This document shows, piece by piece, positions 14,963-24,790 of a stretch of 64,000 nt of DNA (its first letter is position 1; each line of letters starts with the position of its first letter). Both the position numbers and the translations under genes were made by a program. The notes under the pieces were generated by a model. The model did no database searches. It saw nothing but the letters and a program-made list of their open reading frames with translations, and was not told where the DNA came from. Origin of the DNA: an uncultured Clostridia bacterium (GTDB taxonomy: Bacteria > Bacillota > Clostridia > Oscillospirales > Acutalibacteraceae); assembly GCA_947581635.1 (NCBI GenBank), contig CANPVE010000004.1:1-64000 (forward strand), given 5' to 3'.

Positions 14963-17581
14963 TTATCTGAACTTCTCCATAGTTTGAAGAATAATAGACT
15001 TGCGCTCTTGTGCCTTTGCCAATTTGGCGCGTTCAGCTTCTATGATGTTGGCTGGCGCCTTTGAAACGAAATTCTCATTTGCGAGCTTGCCGTTCAACAT
15101 AGATATATCTTTCTCAACTTTCGACAGCTCCTTGTCAAGGCGCGCAAGTTCCTTTTCCTTGTCAACCAGCTCATCAAGCGGAATGAGAATCTTGGCTCCA
15201 TCAGAGATTATGGTGACAGCACCGTCAATGGTGAAACTCTCGCCCACTTCTACCTCGCTTGCCGAAGCAAGCTTGTAAAAGAACTTGGCGCCATGCTCAA
15301 AGTTTTCGCCATAGGCCGTCTCAATGTAGACGCGCGCTTTCTTGGAAGGAGGAACATTCATTTCACTGCGGCGGGTTCTGATGGCCTTAATTGCCGACAT
15401 GATACGCTCCATCTTGGCAGCCTCATCGGTAAACACAAATTCAGGGTTGAACTGCGGCCACGCGCTGAGCATGAGAGTATCTCCTTTATGCGGTATTATA
15501 GTGAAAATTTCCTCCGTGACGAACGGCATAAAGGGGTGCAGCAGCTTGATGATATCGGTCAGAACGTAAAGCAGTACTGCACGAGCATCGGCCGCAGTCT
15601 TGCCTCCCGCATTAAGACGGGTCTTTGCAAGCTCGATATACCAGTCGCAGTAGCAATCCCAGATAAAATCATACAGTTTGGCAACCGCAACGCCTATATC
15701 GAAATTCTCCATGTTGTCTGTCATTTCTTTGACAAGCGTGTTTAGCTTATCGAGAATCCACTTGTCCTCAAGCTCAAGCTGTTCGGGAATTGCGGGGGCA
15801 TCTCCGTCCTCTACATTCATCATGACGAAGCGGGCGGCGTTCCAAAGCTTGTTGGCAAAATTGCGGCAGGATTCAACCTTCTTTTCACTGTAGCGCATAT
15901 CACTTCCGGGGCTGATACCGCTGACTAGAGAGAATCTGAGCGAATCCGCGCCATACTTATTGATAACCTCAAGCGGATCAACGCCGTTACCCAGAGACTT
16001 GGACATTTTGCGCCCTTGGCCGTCACGAACTATGCCGTGAATAAATACGTTCTTGAATGGCGCGGCTTCCATATTGTGTACGCCCGAGAATATCATTCTG
16101 GCAATCCAGAAGAATATGATATCATAACCCGTGACAAGTGTGCTTGTGGGATAGAAGAAATCCAGTTCATCGGTCTTGTCAGGCCAACCGAGGGTTGAGA
16201 ACGGCCACAGTGCCGATGAGAACCATGTGTCCAATGTATCTTCGTCCTGGTGCAGATGCGTACTGCCGCACTTTGGACATTTCCCGGGCGCCGATTTGGC
16301 AACGGTTATTTCACCGCAATCATCGCAATACCATGCGGGAATTCTGTGTCCCCACCAAAGCTGGCGCGAGATACACCAATCGCGAATGTTTTCCATCCAG
16401 TTGTAATAAATTTTATCGAATCGTTCGGGAACAAACTGCGTCTCCCCACTGCGCACAGCTTTAATTGCAGGTTCTGCCAAAGGTTTCATCTTGACAAACC
16501 ACTGCTTTGATACACGCGGCTCAACGATAGTTTGGCAGCGGTAGCAGGTGCCGACATTGTGCTTCATGGGTTCAATTTTGACGAGGAATCCTTCCGAGTC
16601 AAGGTCGGCAACTATGGCCTTGCGGCATTCTTCGCGCGTCATGCCTGCGTACTTGCCGCCTTCTTCGTTGATTGTGGCGTCCTCGTTCATCACGTTTATT
16701 ACGGGCAAATTATGGCGCAGACCCACCTCAAAGTCATTTGGGTCGTGTGCGGGTGTAATCTTAACTACGCCCGTTCCAAAATCCATCTCAACATACTCAT
16801 CAGCCACTATCGGAATTTCACGGTTAAAGAGCGGGAGCATTACAGTCTTGCCGACAAGGTGTTTGTAGCGCTCATCATCGGGGTGAACCGCCACAGCTGT
16901 ATCTCCTATGAGTGTCTCAGGACGCGTTGTGGCAAGTTCGAGATATCCGCTGCCGTCGGTAAGTGGATAGCGAAGATGCCAGAAAAACGCGTCCTTCTCC
17001 TCAAACTCGACTTCAGCGTCGGAAATGGATGTCTTGCAGTGCGGACACCAGTTAATTATCCTCTCACCCCGGTAAATTAAGCCCTCGTTGTACATCTTAT
17101 TGAATACTTCGGTGACAGCCTTGGAGCACCCCTCGTCCATGGTAAAGCGTTCGCGCTCCCAGTCGCAGGAAGAACCCATTTTCTTAAGCTGATTTACGAT
17201 CCTGCCGCCGTACTCGCGTTTCCATTCCCAAACCTCATCGAGAAATTTATCGCGGCCCAGTTCTTCTTTGCTTTTTCCTTCTTTGCGCAGCTTCTCCACA
17301 ACTTTGGCTTCGGTCGCAATCGAAGCGTGGTCGGTGCCTGGAAGCCACATAGCACAGTAGCCCTGCATTCTTCTCCATCGGATGAGTATATCCTGAAGTG
17401 TATTGTCCAGAGCATGACCCATGTGAAGCTGTCCTGTGATGTTTGGAGGGGGCATAACTATACAGTAGGGCTTTTTGCTACGATCTATCTCGGTGTGGAA
17501 ATATCCCTTATCGAGCCAATTTTTATAAATTCGGTCTTCCGCCTCCTGAGGATCATAAGTCTTTGGCATTTCCTTAGCCAT
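14963..17581 (-). CDS. valS: Valyl-tRNA synthetase
   Basis: This 872-residue class I synthetase charges tRNA-Val. The HIGH motif appears as [16 protein letters not shown] near residue 45 and the KMSKS motif as [11 protein letters not shown]; the editing domain (CP1) lies between them, with [19 protein letters not shown] zinc-binding segment [20 protein letters not shown] is present, and the C-terminus ends in the coiled-coil arm [15 protein letters not shown] typical of ValRS. Length is normal. The start at 17581 has AAAGGA about 12 bp upstream. Expression should be controlled by the T-box leader at 17626-17940 and its promoter at 17949-17977. Confidence 0.97.
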   Translation of the reverse strand: MAKEMPKTYDPQEAEDRIYKNWLDKGYFHTEIDRSKKPYCIVMPPPNITGQLHMGHALDNTLQDILIRWRRMQGYCAMWLPGTDHASIATEAKVVEKLRKEGKSKEELGRDKFLDEVWEWKREYGGRIVNQLKKMGSSCDWERERFTMDEGCSKAVTEVFNKMYNEGLIYRGERIINWCPHCKTSISDAEVEFEEKDAFFWHLRYPLTDGSGYLELATTRPETLIGDTAVAVHPDDERYKHLVGKTVMLPLFNREIPIVADEYVEMDFGTGVVKITPAHDPNDFEVGLRHNLPVINVMNEDATINEEGGKYAGMTREECRKAIVADLDSEGFLVKIEPMKHNVGTCYRCQTIVEPRVSKQWFVKMKPLAEPAIKAVRSGETQFVPERFDKIYYNWMENIRDWCISRQLWWGHRIPAWYCDDCGEITVAKSAPGKCPKCGSTHLHQDEDTLDTWFSSALWPFSTLGWPDKTDELDFFYPTSTLVTGYDIIFFWIARMIFSGVHNMEAAPFKNVFIHGIVRDGQGRKMSKSLGNGVDPLEVINKYGADSLRFSLVSGISPGSDMRYSEKKVESCRNFANKLWNAARFVMMNVEDGDAPAIPEQLELEDKWILDKLNTLVKEMTDNMENFDIGVAVAKLYDFIWDCYCDWYIELAKTRLNAGGKTAADARAVLLYVLTDIIKLLHPFMPFVTEEIFTIIPHKGDTLMLSAWPQFNPEFVFTDEAAKMERIMSAIKAIRTRRSEMNVPPSKKARVYIETAYGENFEHGAKFFYKLASASEVEVGESFTIDGAVTIISDGAKILIPLDELVDKEKELARLDKELSKVEKDISMLNGKLANENFVSKAPANIIEAERAKLAKAQERKSIILQTMEKFR

Positions 17582-17625
17582 ATTTGAAATCAGTCCTTTC
17601 TTTCGTTAGGAATAAGGCAATAACA

Positions 17626-17940
17626 AAATAAAAAAGCCCGCCGCAAGCCGACAAATCGACTCAGGGCGAACCAAATCTGCAAGTCCGTGATACCACCTGA
17701 ATTCGCGAAAAACGCGCACTCTTCCAACACAGGATATTAATGTAAAAACATACCCGATGCTGCCTTCTGTGATAACGGTGAAGCTCCGTTGGAATCTACT
17801 TGGGCAAAAAACAAATCGCCCGTTCAGTCCAAAGCTCCGAGGCTACTTCCATACCGCCTGCACAAAGACTCGCACCAATCGTCTTTTCTCTGAACAGCAG
17901 TGAGGTATGTACTCCTCCTCATCATTGCCTTATCCTAATA
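17626..17940 (-). promoter_or_regulatory. T-box leader (tRNA-Val) of valS
   Basis: On the minus strand the leader has the conserved T-box GGTGGTATCACGG (complement of 17685-17697) and then a terminator with a GCCC/GGGC base and a T run (complement of 17628-17635). Stem I contains AGTA opposite GAAGTAG. In this internal loop the CATACC/GGTATG helix lies above and GAGG/CCTC lies below, placing the triplet GUA (complement of 17844-17846) as the specifier. GUA is a valine codon, which matches the downstream gene. Uncharged tRNA-Val should pair here and allow read-through. Confidence 0.9.
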
Positions 17941-17948
17941 TTGTTCGC

Positions 17949-17977
17949 ATTATAACACTCAAATATCATTTTGTCAA
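17949..17977 (-). promoter_or_regulatory. Consensus promoter of the valS T-box transcript
   Basis: On the minus strand, perfect TTGACA (complement of 17972-17977) and TATAAT (complement of 17949-17954) are 17 bp apart. Confidence 0.9.
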
Positions 17978-18000
17978 TACATTTTGCAGAGAAAAATAAG

Positions 18001-18043
18001 ATTCGGATTTAACGGAACACTCAGACTGCCGTTAAATCCGAAT
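18001..18043 (-). terminator. Terminator of the acid-tailed membrane protein gene
   Basis: A perfect 15-bp stem (18001-18015 with 18029-18043) lies just past the stop of the minus-strand gene and is followed there by a T-rich stretch. It isolates that gene from the valS promoter. Confidence 0.85.
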
Positions 18044-18066
18044 TCTTTTGATTAAATTAAACTAAT

Positions 18067-19035
18067 TTAGTCTTTTATAATGCGCTCGTCATCGCCGTCA
18101 TCATCAGCTTCGTCACTGTCATCATCTTCATCTTCATCAACATCTTCATCTTCATCTTCATAAGCTTCATCGTCTTCATCAAAAATATCCTCGTCATTCA
18201 ATTTGTTTGTTTTGGGAAGATCAAAGCCTAAACGGGGATAATTTGTAATTCCGAGCTTCACAAACTGATTTGCTCTGTAGAAGAAGAAATAGATAACAAT
18301 TACGGCAATGAGAAGAATTATGCACACTATGGTCAGTATAATGTCAGCCGAGGACAGCTTCATACCCTCGCCACTGAGCTTTATAGAGCCTATCATCTCA
18401 TTCAAGACTTCCTTGTCGCTGGAATCTGCGTTCAAGGTCTGAATATAAATAACATACTGCTTATCACCAATCACTGTGGTAAACTGATACTGCGTGTAAT
18501 TGTCACCGGTGCTGTTGTCATTGGTAGTAACCTGAATGTAGTTGCGTCCGTTGATTGTGACGAATTCAGCATTGTAACCGTCGCCGGAAGATTCAGCAAC
18601 CAGTTCGTCGCGCTTCGCGGCGCTAAGATTGGAGTAGTCCCCATAGTAATCATAAATGGAATCCTGATCCGAAACGAACACAGTAACAGCGCAGTAGTTG
18701 TCGTTATTTGTGTACGAATAAAGAATGCAACCCTGCTCCATGAAATATGTCCGCGAATAATCAGATGATGAAAATTCGCTTGGGTCGCTGTCAATTGTAA
18801 GCAAATCTCCCTTTGGAACCAGCATGGACAAGCCATACTGTTTTACCTTTGCTTTGACAAGATTGTCGGACTTAAGGTCACAGCCGGACACTACTGCCGC
18901 CGTCGTACCATCGTCGGCGGGCTCTGTCGACGATGTATTATCGCTTTCCGCAAATACGCTCATTCCGCCCACACAGGCCAAAATAAACATAAACAGCGTA
19001 AGCAGTGCCGCAATAAATTTCTTATTCTTTCTCAT
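18067..19035 (-). CDS. Secreted/membrane protein with acidic C-terminal tail
   Basis: I do not recognise this 322-residue protein. It has a signal peptide (about 1-29, ending near MSVFAES), an extracellular domain of about 200 residues rich in Ser, Thr, Asp and Tyr, one membrane helix (about 235-258, IILTIVCIILLIAVIVIYFFF), and a cytoplasmic tail whose last 45 residues are almost all Asp and Glu. The extracellular part (GDLLTIDSDPSEF... IQTLNADSSDKEVLNEMIGSI) has the outline of a small stress-type or PsbP-like fold, but that is only a guess. AAGGAA lies about 9 bp before the start. It follows galU by 43 bp and probably shares its transcript, which hints at an envelope role. Confidence 0.75.
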   Translation of the reverse strand: MRKNKKFIAALLTLFMFILACVGGMSVFAESDNTSSTEPADDGTTAAVVSGCDLKSDNLVKAKVKQYGLSMLVPKGDLLTIDSDPSEFSSSDYSRTYFMEQGCILYSYTNNDNYCAVTVFVSDQDSIYDYYGDYSNLSAAKRDELVAESSGDGYNAEFVTINGRNYIQVTTNDNSTGDNYTQYQFTTVIGDKQYVIYIQTLNADSSDKEVLNEMIGSIKLSGEGMKLSSADIILTIVCIILLIAVIVIYFFFYRANQFVKLGITNYPRLGFDLPKTNKLNDEDIFDEDDEAYEDEDEDVDEDEDDDSDEADDDGDDERIIKD

Positions 19036-19078
19036 TATCGTAATTCCTTCCTTTAAGAACCAAAAATTTGGAAATAAA

Positions 19079-19963
19079 TTAAAGCGTGGCCGCTATTTCC
19101 TTGATGTAAGCCTTGAGTTTTTCACTGACCTCAGGGTGCTTGAGTGCAACGTCAATGGTAGCCTGCAAAATTCCAAACTTATTTCCCATATCGTAGCGCT
19201 TTCCCACGAAGTCTACAGCTGTCAGTCCCTTTGTCTTGGCCAGCACCGCCAGGGCATCAGTGAGCTGAATCTCGTTGCCGACGCCGGGCGACGTGTTATC
19301 AAGTATATCAAATATCTCGGGCGGACACACGCACCTGCCCAAGATGGTGAAGTTACTAAGCAAATCTTCCTCACGTTTTACCTTTTCAACCAGATCAGTA
19401 CACTTAAACACAATGCTCTCTCCGTCAATCGGTTCCAGCCTTAGTGAGCTTCCACGCATCGCAGTCTCGGGAGACACCTCTTTGGCGCCGACAACACCGA
19501 GACCGTACTTCTCATATGCTTCGCAAAGCTGAGCGGTAGCGGGCTTTTCACCCAAAATTACATCATCACCGAAAAGAATGGCAAACGGCTCGTCTCCCAC
19601 AAAAGATCGCGCGCAATTGACAGCGTGACCCAACCCCCTGGTTTCCTTCTGGCGGACAAAGCATATATTGGCCATTTTGGTCAGGTTTACAACCTGATCA
19701 TACGCCTCCTGCCTCCCCGCAGCCAAGAGTCTCTCTTCAAGCTCGGGAACCCTGTCGAAATGATTTTCAATATCACCCTTACCTCTGTTGGTTATTATCA
19801 GAATATCGGTAATACCGCTGGCAACCGCTTCCTCAACAATATATTGAATAGCGGGTTTGTCAACTATCGGCAGCATTTCTTTTGGCATGGCTTTTGAAGC
19901 GGGCAAAACTCTGGTTCCAAGACCTGCTGCGGGTATAACGGCCTTACGCACTTTTCCATTCAT
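19079..19963 (-). CDS. galU: UTP-glucose-1-phosphate uridylyltransferase
   Basis: This 294-residue cytoplasmic enzyme makes UDP-glucose from UTP and glucose 1-phosphate for glycolipids, wall polymers and exopolysaccharide. The nucleotidyltransferase signature AVIPAAGLGTRVLPASKAMPKEMLPI is at the N-terminus (written here for identification, the key part being GLGTR and PKEMLP), with VDKPAIQYIVEEA and the KRYDMGNKFGILQATID C-terminal block. AAAGGA lies about 11 bp before the ATG. UDP-glucose would feed the diacylglycerol glycosyltransferase at 24791 and the GT2 enzyme at 46139. The acid-tailed membrane protein follows 43 bp downstream. Confidence 0.96.
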   Translation of the reverse strand: MNGKVRKAVIPAAGLGTRVLPASKAMPKEMLPIVDKPAIQYIVEEAVASGITDILIITNRGKGDIENHFDRVPELEERLLAAGRQEAYDQVVNLTKMANICFVRQKETRGLGHAVNCARSFVGDEPFAILFGDDVILGEKPATAQLCEAYEKYGLGVVGAKEVSPETAMRGSSLRLEPIDGESIVFKCTDLVEKVKREEDLLSNFTILGRCVCPPEIFDILDNTSPGVGNEIQLTDALAVLAKTKGLTAVDFVGKRYDMGNKFGILQATIDVALKHPEVSEKLKAYIKEIAATL

Positions 19964-20165
19964 TACAACAACATCCTTTTCAGATAAATTGAAGCCTCTA
20001 AATCTCGCATAAGCAAAAATGCAAAGACAAACACATACAAATGAGAGTGTCTATTATGATTAGTCGAAGCAACGCAATCTACGTATAATCACAACGCTAA
20101 ATTAAATATATCTTTACAAATAGACAGTCAACCCGGTTCGGCACGGCGACAAATTCTTCATATTT

Positions 20166-21092
20166 TCACAGGAAAAAGCCTGCTCCGAACATATACATGA
20201 CCGCCATGTAACACAGGGTTACAGAGATAGTTTGCACAGAAGCAATTCCACCACTCTCTTCAATGGCCTCATTAAATTGCTTGGCAGTGGAATGTCGCGC
20301 GGTTGCTTCGGCGTTTATCTTTTTGATTCTTCTGGCACAAAATGTCATATAAATCTTATTGCCGAAAATACCGCTTAAAATCATCACCAAAAATTCAATT
20401 CCCGAGAGCATGATATAAATACTGGCAAAAAACAATAGCCTTTCACCCGTAAGATTTGCTGACACGCTGCGAAAATAAATTTGGTAGCAGGAAATTCCCG
20501 CCATGATCAAAGTGAGGAAAATACCGAAAGAATACATCTTGCGCGATATGAACCAAAGTCCATGCATCAAAAACGCGGTAAAATTAAATGTGAATGAACC
20601 CTGATATCGGCTCATCTTGATAAATCTCGGAATATAGTATATCCACATTCCGCCCACGAACCTTTTAACGTCTCCCGCAGGAACGCCTTCTATCAGTTCG
20701 GATTTGTCAAACTGATAGAAGCCTTCAAAATCGTCATCAACTTCGCTCTCGGAATACGCGCCATCTCTGTCATGCGCAAGATAATACCCGCAGTGCTCAC
20801 AGTACTTCTCGGATTTAGATGTTTCACGACCGCAAACCGGACAAACGACGCTTTCTTTACCGGAATCGTCTACCACAGGTTGGGATACGGTCGACGATGT
20901 ATTGCTTATAACGATTGCCGGCGGATTCCACTCATAGTTATCAGAATGTTTGTCAGCACATGCACATTGTCCCGCAGATTTCCAACAATCCCTGTGATGA
21001 GGGGCGCCGCACTCGGGGCACACGACTATGTCTGAATCCGCGTCAAAGGGCTTACCGCAAGCGGCACAGAACATATTTCTGTAGTCTTTCAT
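20166..21092 (-). CDS. Prokaryotic RING-finger / zinc-ribbon membrane protein (DUF2628-like)
   Basis: This 308-residue protein begins with a prokaryotic RING-type zinc module (CAACGKPF... VVCPECGAPHHRDCW, residues about 9-42). A second zinc ribbon lies near 83-103 (CPVCGRE...KYCEHCGYYLA). An acidic linker follows, then about three or four membrane segments (FTFNFTAFLMHGLWFISRKMY outline, LTLIMAGISCYQIYF, LLFFASIYIMLSGIEFLVMIL, and a C-terminal one). The layout matches Firmicutes RING-finger membrane proteins with a DUF2628-like region. Their function is not established. A hairpin (21102-21108 with 21123-21129) lies in the leader just before the start. It stands alone between galU and the LRR gene. 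Confidence 0.8.
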   Translation of the reverse strand: MKDYRNMFCAACGKPFDADSDIVVCPECGAPHHRDCWKSAGQCACADKHSDNYEWNPPAIVISNTSSTVSQPVVDDSGKESVVCPVCGRETSKSEKYCEHCGYYLAHDRDGAYSESEVDDDFEGFYQFDKSELIEGVPAGDVKRFVGGMWIYYIPRFIKMSRYQGSFTFNFTAFLMHGLWFISRKMYSFGIFLTLIMAGISCYQIYFRSVSANLTGERLLFFASIYIMLSGIEFLVMILSGIFGNKIYMTFCARRIKKINAEATARHSTAKQFNEAIEESGGIASVQTISVTLCYMAVMYMFGAGFFL

Positions 21093-21101
21093 AAATATCC
21101 G

Positions 21102-21129
21102 TCGGCAGTAACAAAGATTGCCCTGCCGA
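21102..21129 (-). other. Leader hairpin of the RING-finger gene
   Basis: TCGGCAG (21102-21108) pairs with CTGCCGA (21123-21129), 9 bp upstream of the start codon on the transcript. It could shield or space the ribosome site. Confidence 0.4.
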
Positions 21130-21341
21130 AAAAAACACCTCCGATTTTACTCATACTAACCCGCGTTGCAAAGAAAAGACCTAAAAATTCGGTTGAAAAT
21201 TTGCAAATAATCTTTCCACTGTCTTTATTCCGGGTTAGTACCACTTAGAATAAAAATCTGACAAAATGACAACCTTATCGAATAATTATATACTCAGATT
21301 TTGAATTAATCAAGTATTAAATGTAAAATACTTCCTAAAAA

Positions 21342-24300
21342 TCAGTTTACAACTATCTTGCACCTGGCCGAGCACCCGCTGCCTGTCTTTATATATATAT
21401 AGCAGGTTCCGCTTTTCACTGCAGTTATCAGGCCATCGCTGCGCACCGAGGCAACGGATTCGTCGCTTGACGTCCATTCCACCGTATCGTTGCTGTCTGA
21501 CGGAGTTATTACATAGAGCAGCGAATCGGTGCTGCCTACGTTCATGGATATGCTGTTTCTGTTGAGCTTTACATTATCCGCCTTTTTCAGCACTTCTATC
21601 TCATAGGCTGCCGTCACCGACTGTCCACTCACTTCGTTTGTTGCCTTAGCAGTTATAACGACTTTGCCTGCGGCCCTGCCTTTTACAGAGCCCTGCGATG
21701 TCACGCGGGCTATTTTCTCATCGCTACACGACCATTCCACATCATCGGTTGTATTGTTCGGAAACAATTTAAGTTTAAGCTGTATCACTTCTCCTATATA
21801 TATTTTGTCCAAATCGCTCGTTATTTGTGCAGCGTGAGCAGGCTGTGTTACCTGTACACGACATTTTGAAATCAAATCTCCGCTGGTTTTGCAATTTATT
21901 ATACAGTTGCCTACTCCAACCGCCCGCACAACGCCATTCTCATCGACTGAAGCAACCTTTTCATCGGTAGAATTCCACGTACACTTATCGGTAGTTTCAG
22001 GAGAATACGATGGGAATATAACCGCATTCAGCTTTTGCTCTGTGCCGCAGTTAAGCGTGAGATTCTTTACGTCCAAGTTCAGCTTCTCCGCTTCGGCCAC
22101 CACATTGACAGTACATGAAGCCACGACGCCGCTTGCCGTTTTTGCATACACCTCGGCCGTGCCGAACGACGTTCCGGTCACCTTCCCCTTTGAGTTGACC
22201 GATACCACGCTCGGATCAGATGAACTCCACACTATTCGTTGTTTGGAATCACTTGGAGACAGCTGTGCGTTTAAATTAAATTCCTTACCCTGATAAACCG
22301 AGCGTTCTTCCAAATCAAGAGAAATATCCTCGGCAGGTATTACACACTCTACAGTAATTGTGGATTTAAGCCCGCTTGCCGTTGTCGCAGTAATATCACA
22401 GTTTCCTTGGGAAACAGCCGTTACAACACCCGTTGAATCAACCGTGGCAACATCAGTATTGTGACTTTTCCATGTTATCTCATCATCAGACGTGGAGGGG
22501 AGGATATCTTTATGCAACTGAACACTTTGTGCGACCGCGATCTGCTCTTCAGGTGGGAATATTGAAAAATCCAACGCCTTTTCAGCTACGGTTATCAAAA
22601 AGTAATTCTCACTTCCGTCGGGCATTCTGCACACAACATTGGCAGAGCCTTTGCCTATCGCCGTAACTTGCCCGTCATCGCCGACGGTTGCCACACTTGG
22701 ATCAGAAGAATACCAAAATTTGTCAACTGACAGAAAAGGGTCTATTATCTGTTCCAGTATGGAGCTGAGTTCCTCATATTCTCCTCTATACATATGTCTT
22801 GCATCTTGTGATTTTCTAACGTCTGACACATTCTCGGATTGCCTGATAACGATTACCTTTATAACCTTTGAACCCAAGCCATCTGCTGTAACCGTTATAT
22901 CTGCCTCTCCTTCAGACACGGCCTTTAGTACTCCATTGTTTACCTCTACCACCGATGTATCGGAGGATTCCCACACAGTATCCGCTTTCCTGTCCGAAAT
23001 AAACGCATACTCGACTTGAAAAGTTTTTCCCTTTTCAATCACAGCGCGCTCAGTGCTCAGCAAAAAGGTATCACGGTACGGCCTGAACCCCACCTCATGC
23101 GCGGCGCTATAAAGCTCTACAGAGCTTCCGGCCTCACCGTATAAGCTGATATACGACGCCTTTTTTGTTTCACCGTTCTCAAAATAGTATCCAAGTGAGA
23201 GACAACCGACTTTTTCCATACTGGAAGGGAGAGAAATTGTCATAATATCCCTACATGACAAAAAAGAAGCCATGCCTATTTTAGTTACGCTGTCCGGGAA
23301 ACTCACGCCTGTAAGCTTTTCACAGCCGTTAAAAGCGTAATCCCCTATTTCAACTGTGCCTTGGGCTATTTCCGCCCCGCCTGTTGCTCCCTGAGGACAT
23401 AAAATAAGTTTTTCGCCGCTTTTATCGTAAAGAATCCCATCTTGAGACTTAAAGCTGCTATTTCCCGCAGAAACAAGTACTTGTTTAAGCGATGTGCAAC
23501 CGTTGAATGCACCCATGCCTATGCTGCCAACGCAGCCAAGATAGATATCCTGCAACCCCGAGCAATTATGAAACGCAAGCAAGCCTATAGTATTCACACC
23601 GTCGCCAAGAGCTACAGAATTAAGCGAGACACAGCCCTCAAACGCCGACGAACCTATTTCACGAACCGAACCGCCGAAAGACACGCTTTTCAACGACTCA
23701 CACCCGCGAAATGTTTCACTGCGTATTTCTTCCAAATTTTCTCCAAGTTCAGCTTTGGTAATGGATTTACAATTGACAAATGCCCTTGAACCGAGGGATA
23801 TCACTTCAGGCGGAAACTGCACCGCTTTCAGAGAAGTGCATCCATGAAACGCGTCACTTCCCACTGATTCCAAGCTTTTTCCAAAGTCTACTGTCTCCAG
23901 CATCGAGCATCTGCCGAAAGCCGCATCACCTATACTTTTAAGCGCCTTCGAGAGTGTGACGCTCTTGACGTGTGTGCAATTATAAAACGCATAATCGCCA
24001 ATCCTTGTCACATTGTCGGGAATATCCAGATCGGTAAGTGAACTACAGCCATAAAATGCTCCATCACCTATGCTTTTTAATGTGGTGGGCAATGAAACGC
24101 TTCTCAGACCAACGCATCCCTGAAAGCAATACTTGCCGATATCGGTAATTCCTTCGGACACAGTGACGCTTGTCAGATATTTATCTCCCACGAATGCCTC
24201 ACGGCTTACAGACCTCACCTCATATCCCCCAAGCGACGATGGAATGTCAAGCGAGAGAGCATTACCGTTGTAACCCGTTATGGCCGCGTAGGCGTGATTA

Positions 24301-24506
24301 TCCTTGTCAAGATGAGTGGAGTAGATCCAATTTTTCTCCTTCAAATTTACAGCGGTCGTATCATTGGATGCCGCATACACTTCGGAAACAGCGGCAGCGC
24401 TCACTGTACACCGGTCTGTGAGAAAAAGCATAAACACAGTGCAGACCGACAACGCCATAAGAAAGGGTACGCATCTTCCGAGTCTTCCAAAAATATTCAA
24501 ATACAT
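21342..24506 (-). CDS. Secreted BspA-type leucine-rich-repeat protein with seven Big_2 domains
   Basis: This is a 1054-residue extracellular protein. After a signal sequence (about 12-38) it has at least a dozen BspA/TpLRR repeats of about 23 residues (about 90-430), seen as the recurring pattern IGDYAFYNCTHVKSVTLSKA. Seven immunoglobulin-like Big_2 domains follow (about 480-1054), each with a W-SSD-SVA-V core, for example IVWSSSDPSVVSVNSKG. Such proteins usually bind host or bacterial surfaces. The C-terminus (RCKIVVN) has no sorting signal, membrane helix or SLH domain, so it is probably secreted or held by its domains. A GGGGGA site precedes the ATG, and a promoter lies at 24613-24640. Confidence 0.93.
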   Translation of the reverse strand: MYLNIFGRLGRCVPFLMALSVCTVFMLFLTDRCTVSAAAVSEVYAASNDTTAVNLKEKNWIYSTHLDKDNHAYAAITGYNGNALSLDIPSSLGGYEVRSVSREAFVGDKYLTSVTVSEGITDIGKYCFQGCVGLRSVSLPTTLKSIGDGAFYGCSSLTDLDIPDNVTRIGDYAFYNCTHVKSVTLSKALKSIGDAAFGRCSMLETVDFGKSLESVGSDAFHGCTSLKAVQFPPEVISLGSRAFVNCKSITKAELGENLEEIRSETFRGCESLKSVSFGGSVREIGSSAFEGCVSLNSVALGDGVNTIGLLAFHNCSGLQDIYLGCVGSIGMGAFNGCTSLKQVLVSAGNSSFKSQDGILYDKSGEKLILCPQGATGGAEIAQGTVEIGDYAFNGCEKLTGVSFPDSVTKIGMASFLSCRDIMTISLPSSMEKVGCLSLGYYFENGETKKASYISLYGEAGSSVELYSAAHEVGFRPYRDTFLLSTERAVIEKGKTFQVEYAFISDRKADTVWESSDTSVVEVNNGVLKAVSEGEADITVTADGLGSKVIKVIVIRQSENVSDVRKSQDARHMYRGEYEELSSILEQIIDPFLSVDKFWYSSDPSVATVGDDGQVTAIGKGSANVVCRMPDGSENYFLITVAEKALDFSIFPPEEQIAVAQSVQLHKDILPSTSDDEITWKSHNTDVATVDSTGVVTAVSQGNCDITATTASGLKSTITVECVIPAEDISLDLEERSVYQGKEFNLNAQLSPSDSKQRIVWSSSDPSVVSVNSKGKVTGTSFGTAEVYAKTASGVVASCTVNVVAEAEKLNLDVKNLTLNCGTEQKLNAVIFPSYSPETTDKCTWNSTDEKVASVDENGVVRAVGVGNCIINCKTSGDLISKCRVQVTQPAHAAQITSDLDKIYIGEVIQLKLKLFPNNTTDDVEWSCSDEKIARVTSQGSVKGRAAGKVVITAKATNEVSGQSVTAAYEIEVLKKADNVKLNRNSISMNVGSTDSLLYVITPSDSNDTVEWTSSDESVASVRSDGLITAVKSGTCYIYIKTGSGCSARCKIVVN

Positions 24507-24612
24507 AACATTCCCCCACTGCCAAATCGAAAAAAGTTATTCAATTCCAACACAAAAGTGTATACGTATTTCACACGGTTTCGCACCACTGAAGCTCTAA
24601 GTTCACTAGAAT

Positions 24613-24640
24613 ATTATATACGTTTATTTGTAAAAGTCAA
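24613..24640 (-). promoter_or_regulatory. Promoter of the LRR/Big_2 gene
   Basis: On the minus strand, TTGACT (complement of 24635-24640) and TATAAT (complement of 24613-24618) are 16 bp apart, about 105 bp before the start codon. Confidence 0.7.
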
Positions 24641-24790
24641 CAAATCACACATAAACATTATAATTGCAATGGTGATTTAGAATAAAAATTCATATATTCA
24701 TCAAATAAAATTCATTGTGTACTCTCCAATTAACGATATTTTAACATTTGGCGTATATAATGTAGTCAAATAAATTTGAGGATTGATTTT

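Noticed and set aside
18067..18200. GAT/TCATC-rich stretch resembling a tandem DNA repeat
   Set aside because: It encodes the Asp/Glu tail of the minus-strand membrane protein; the repetition follows codon choice for acidic residues.
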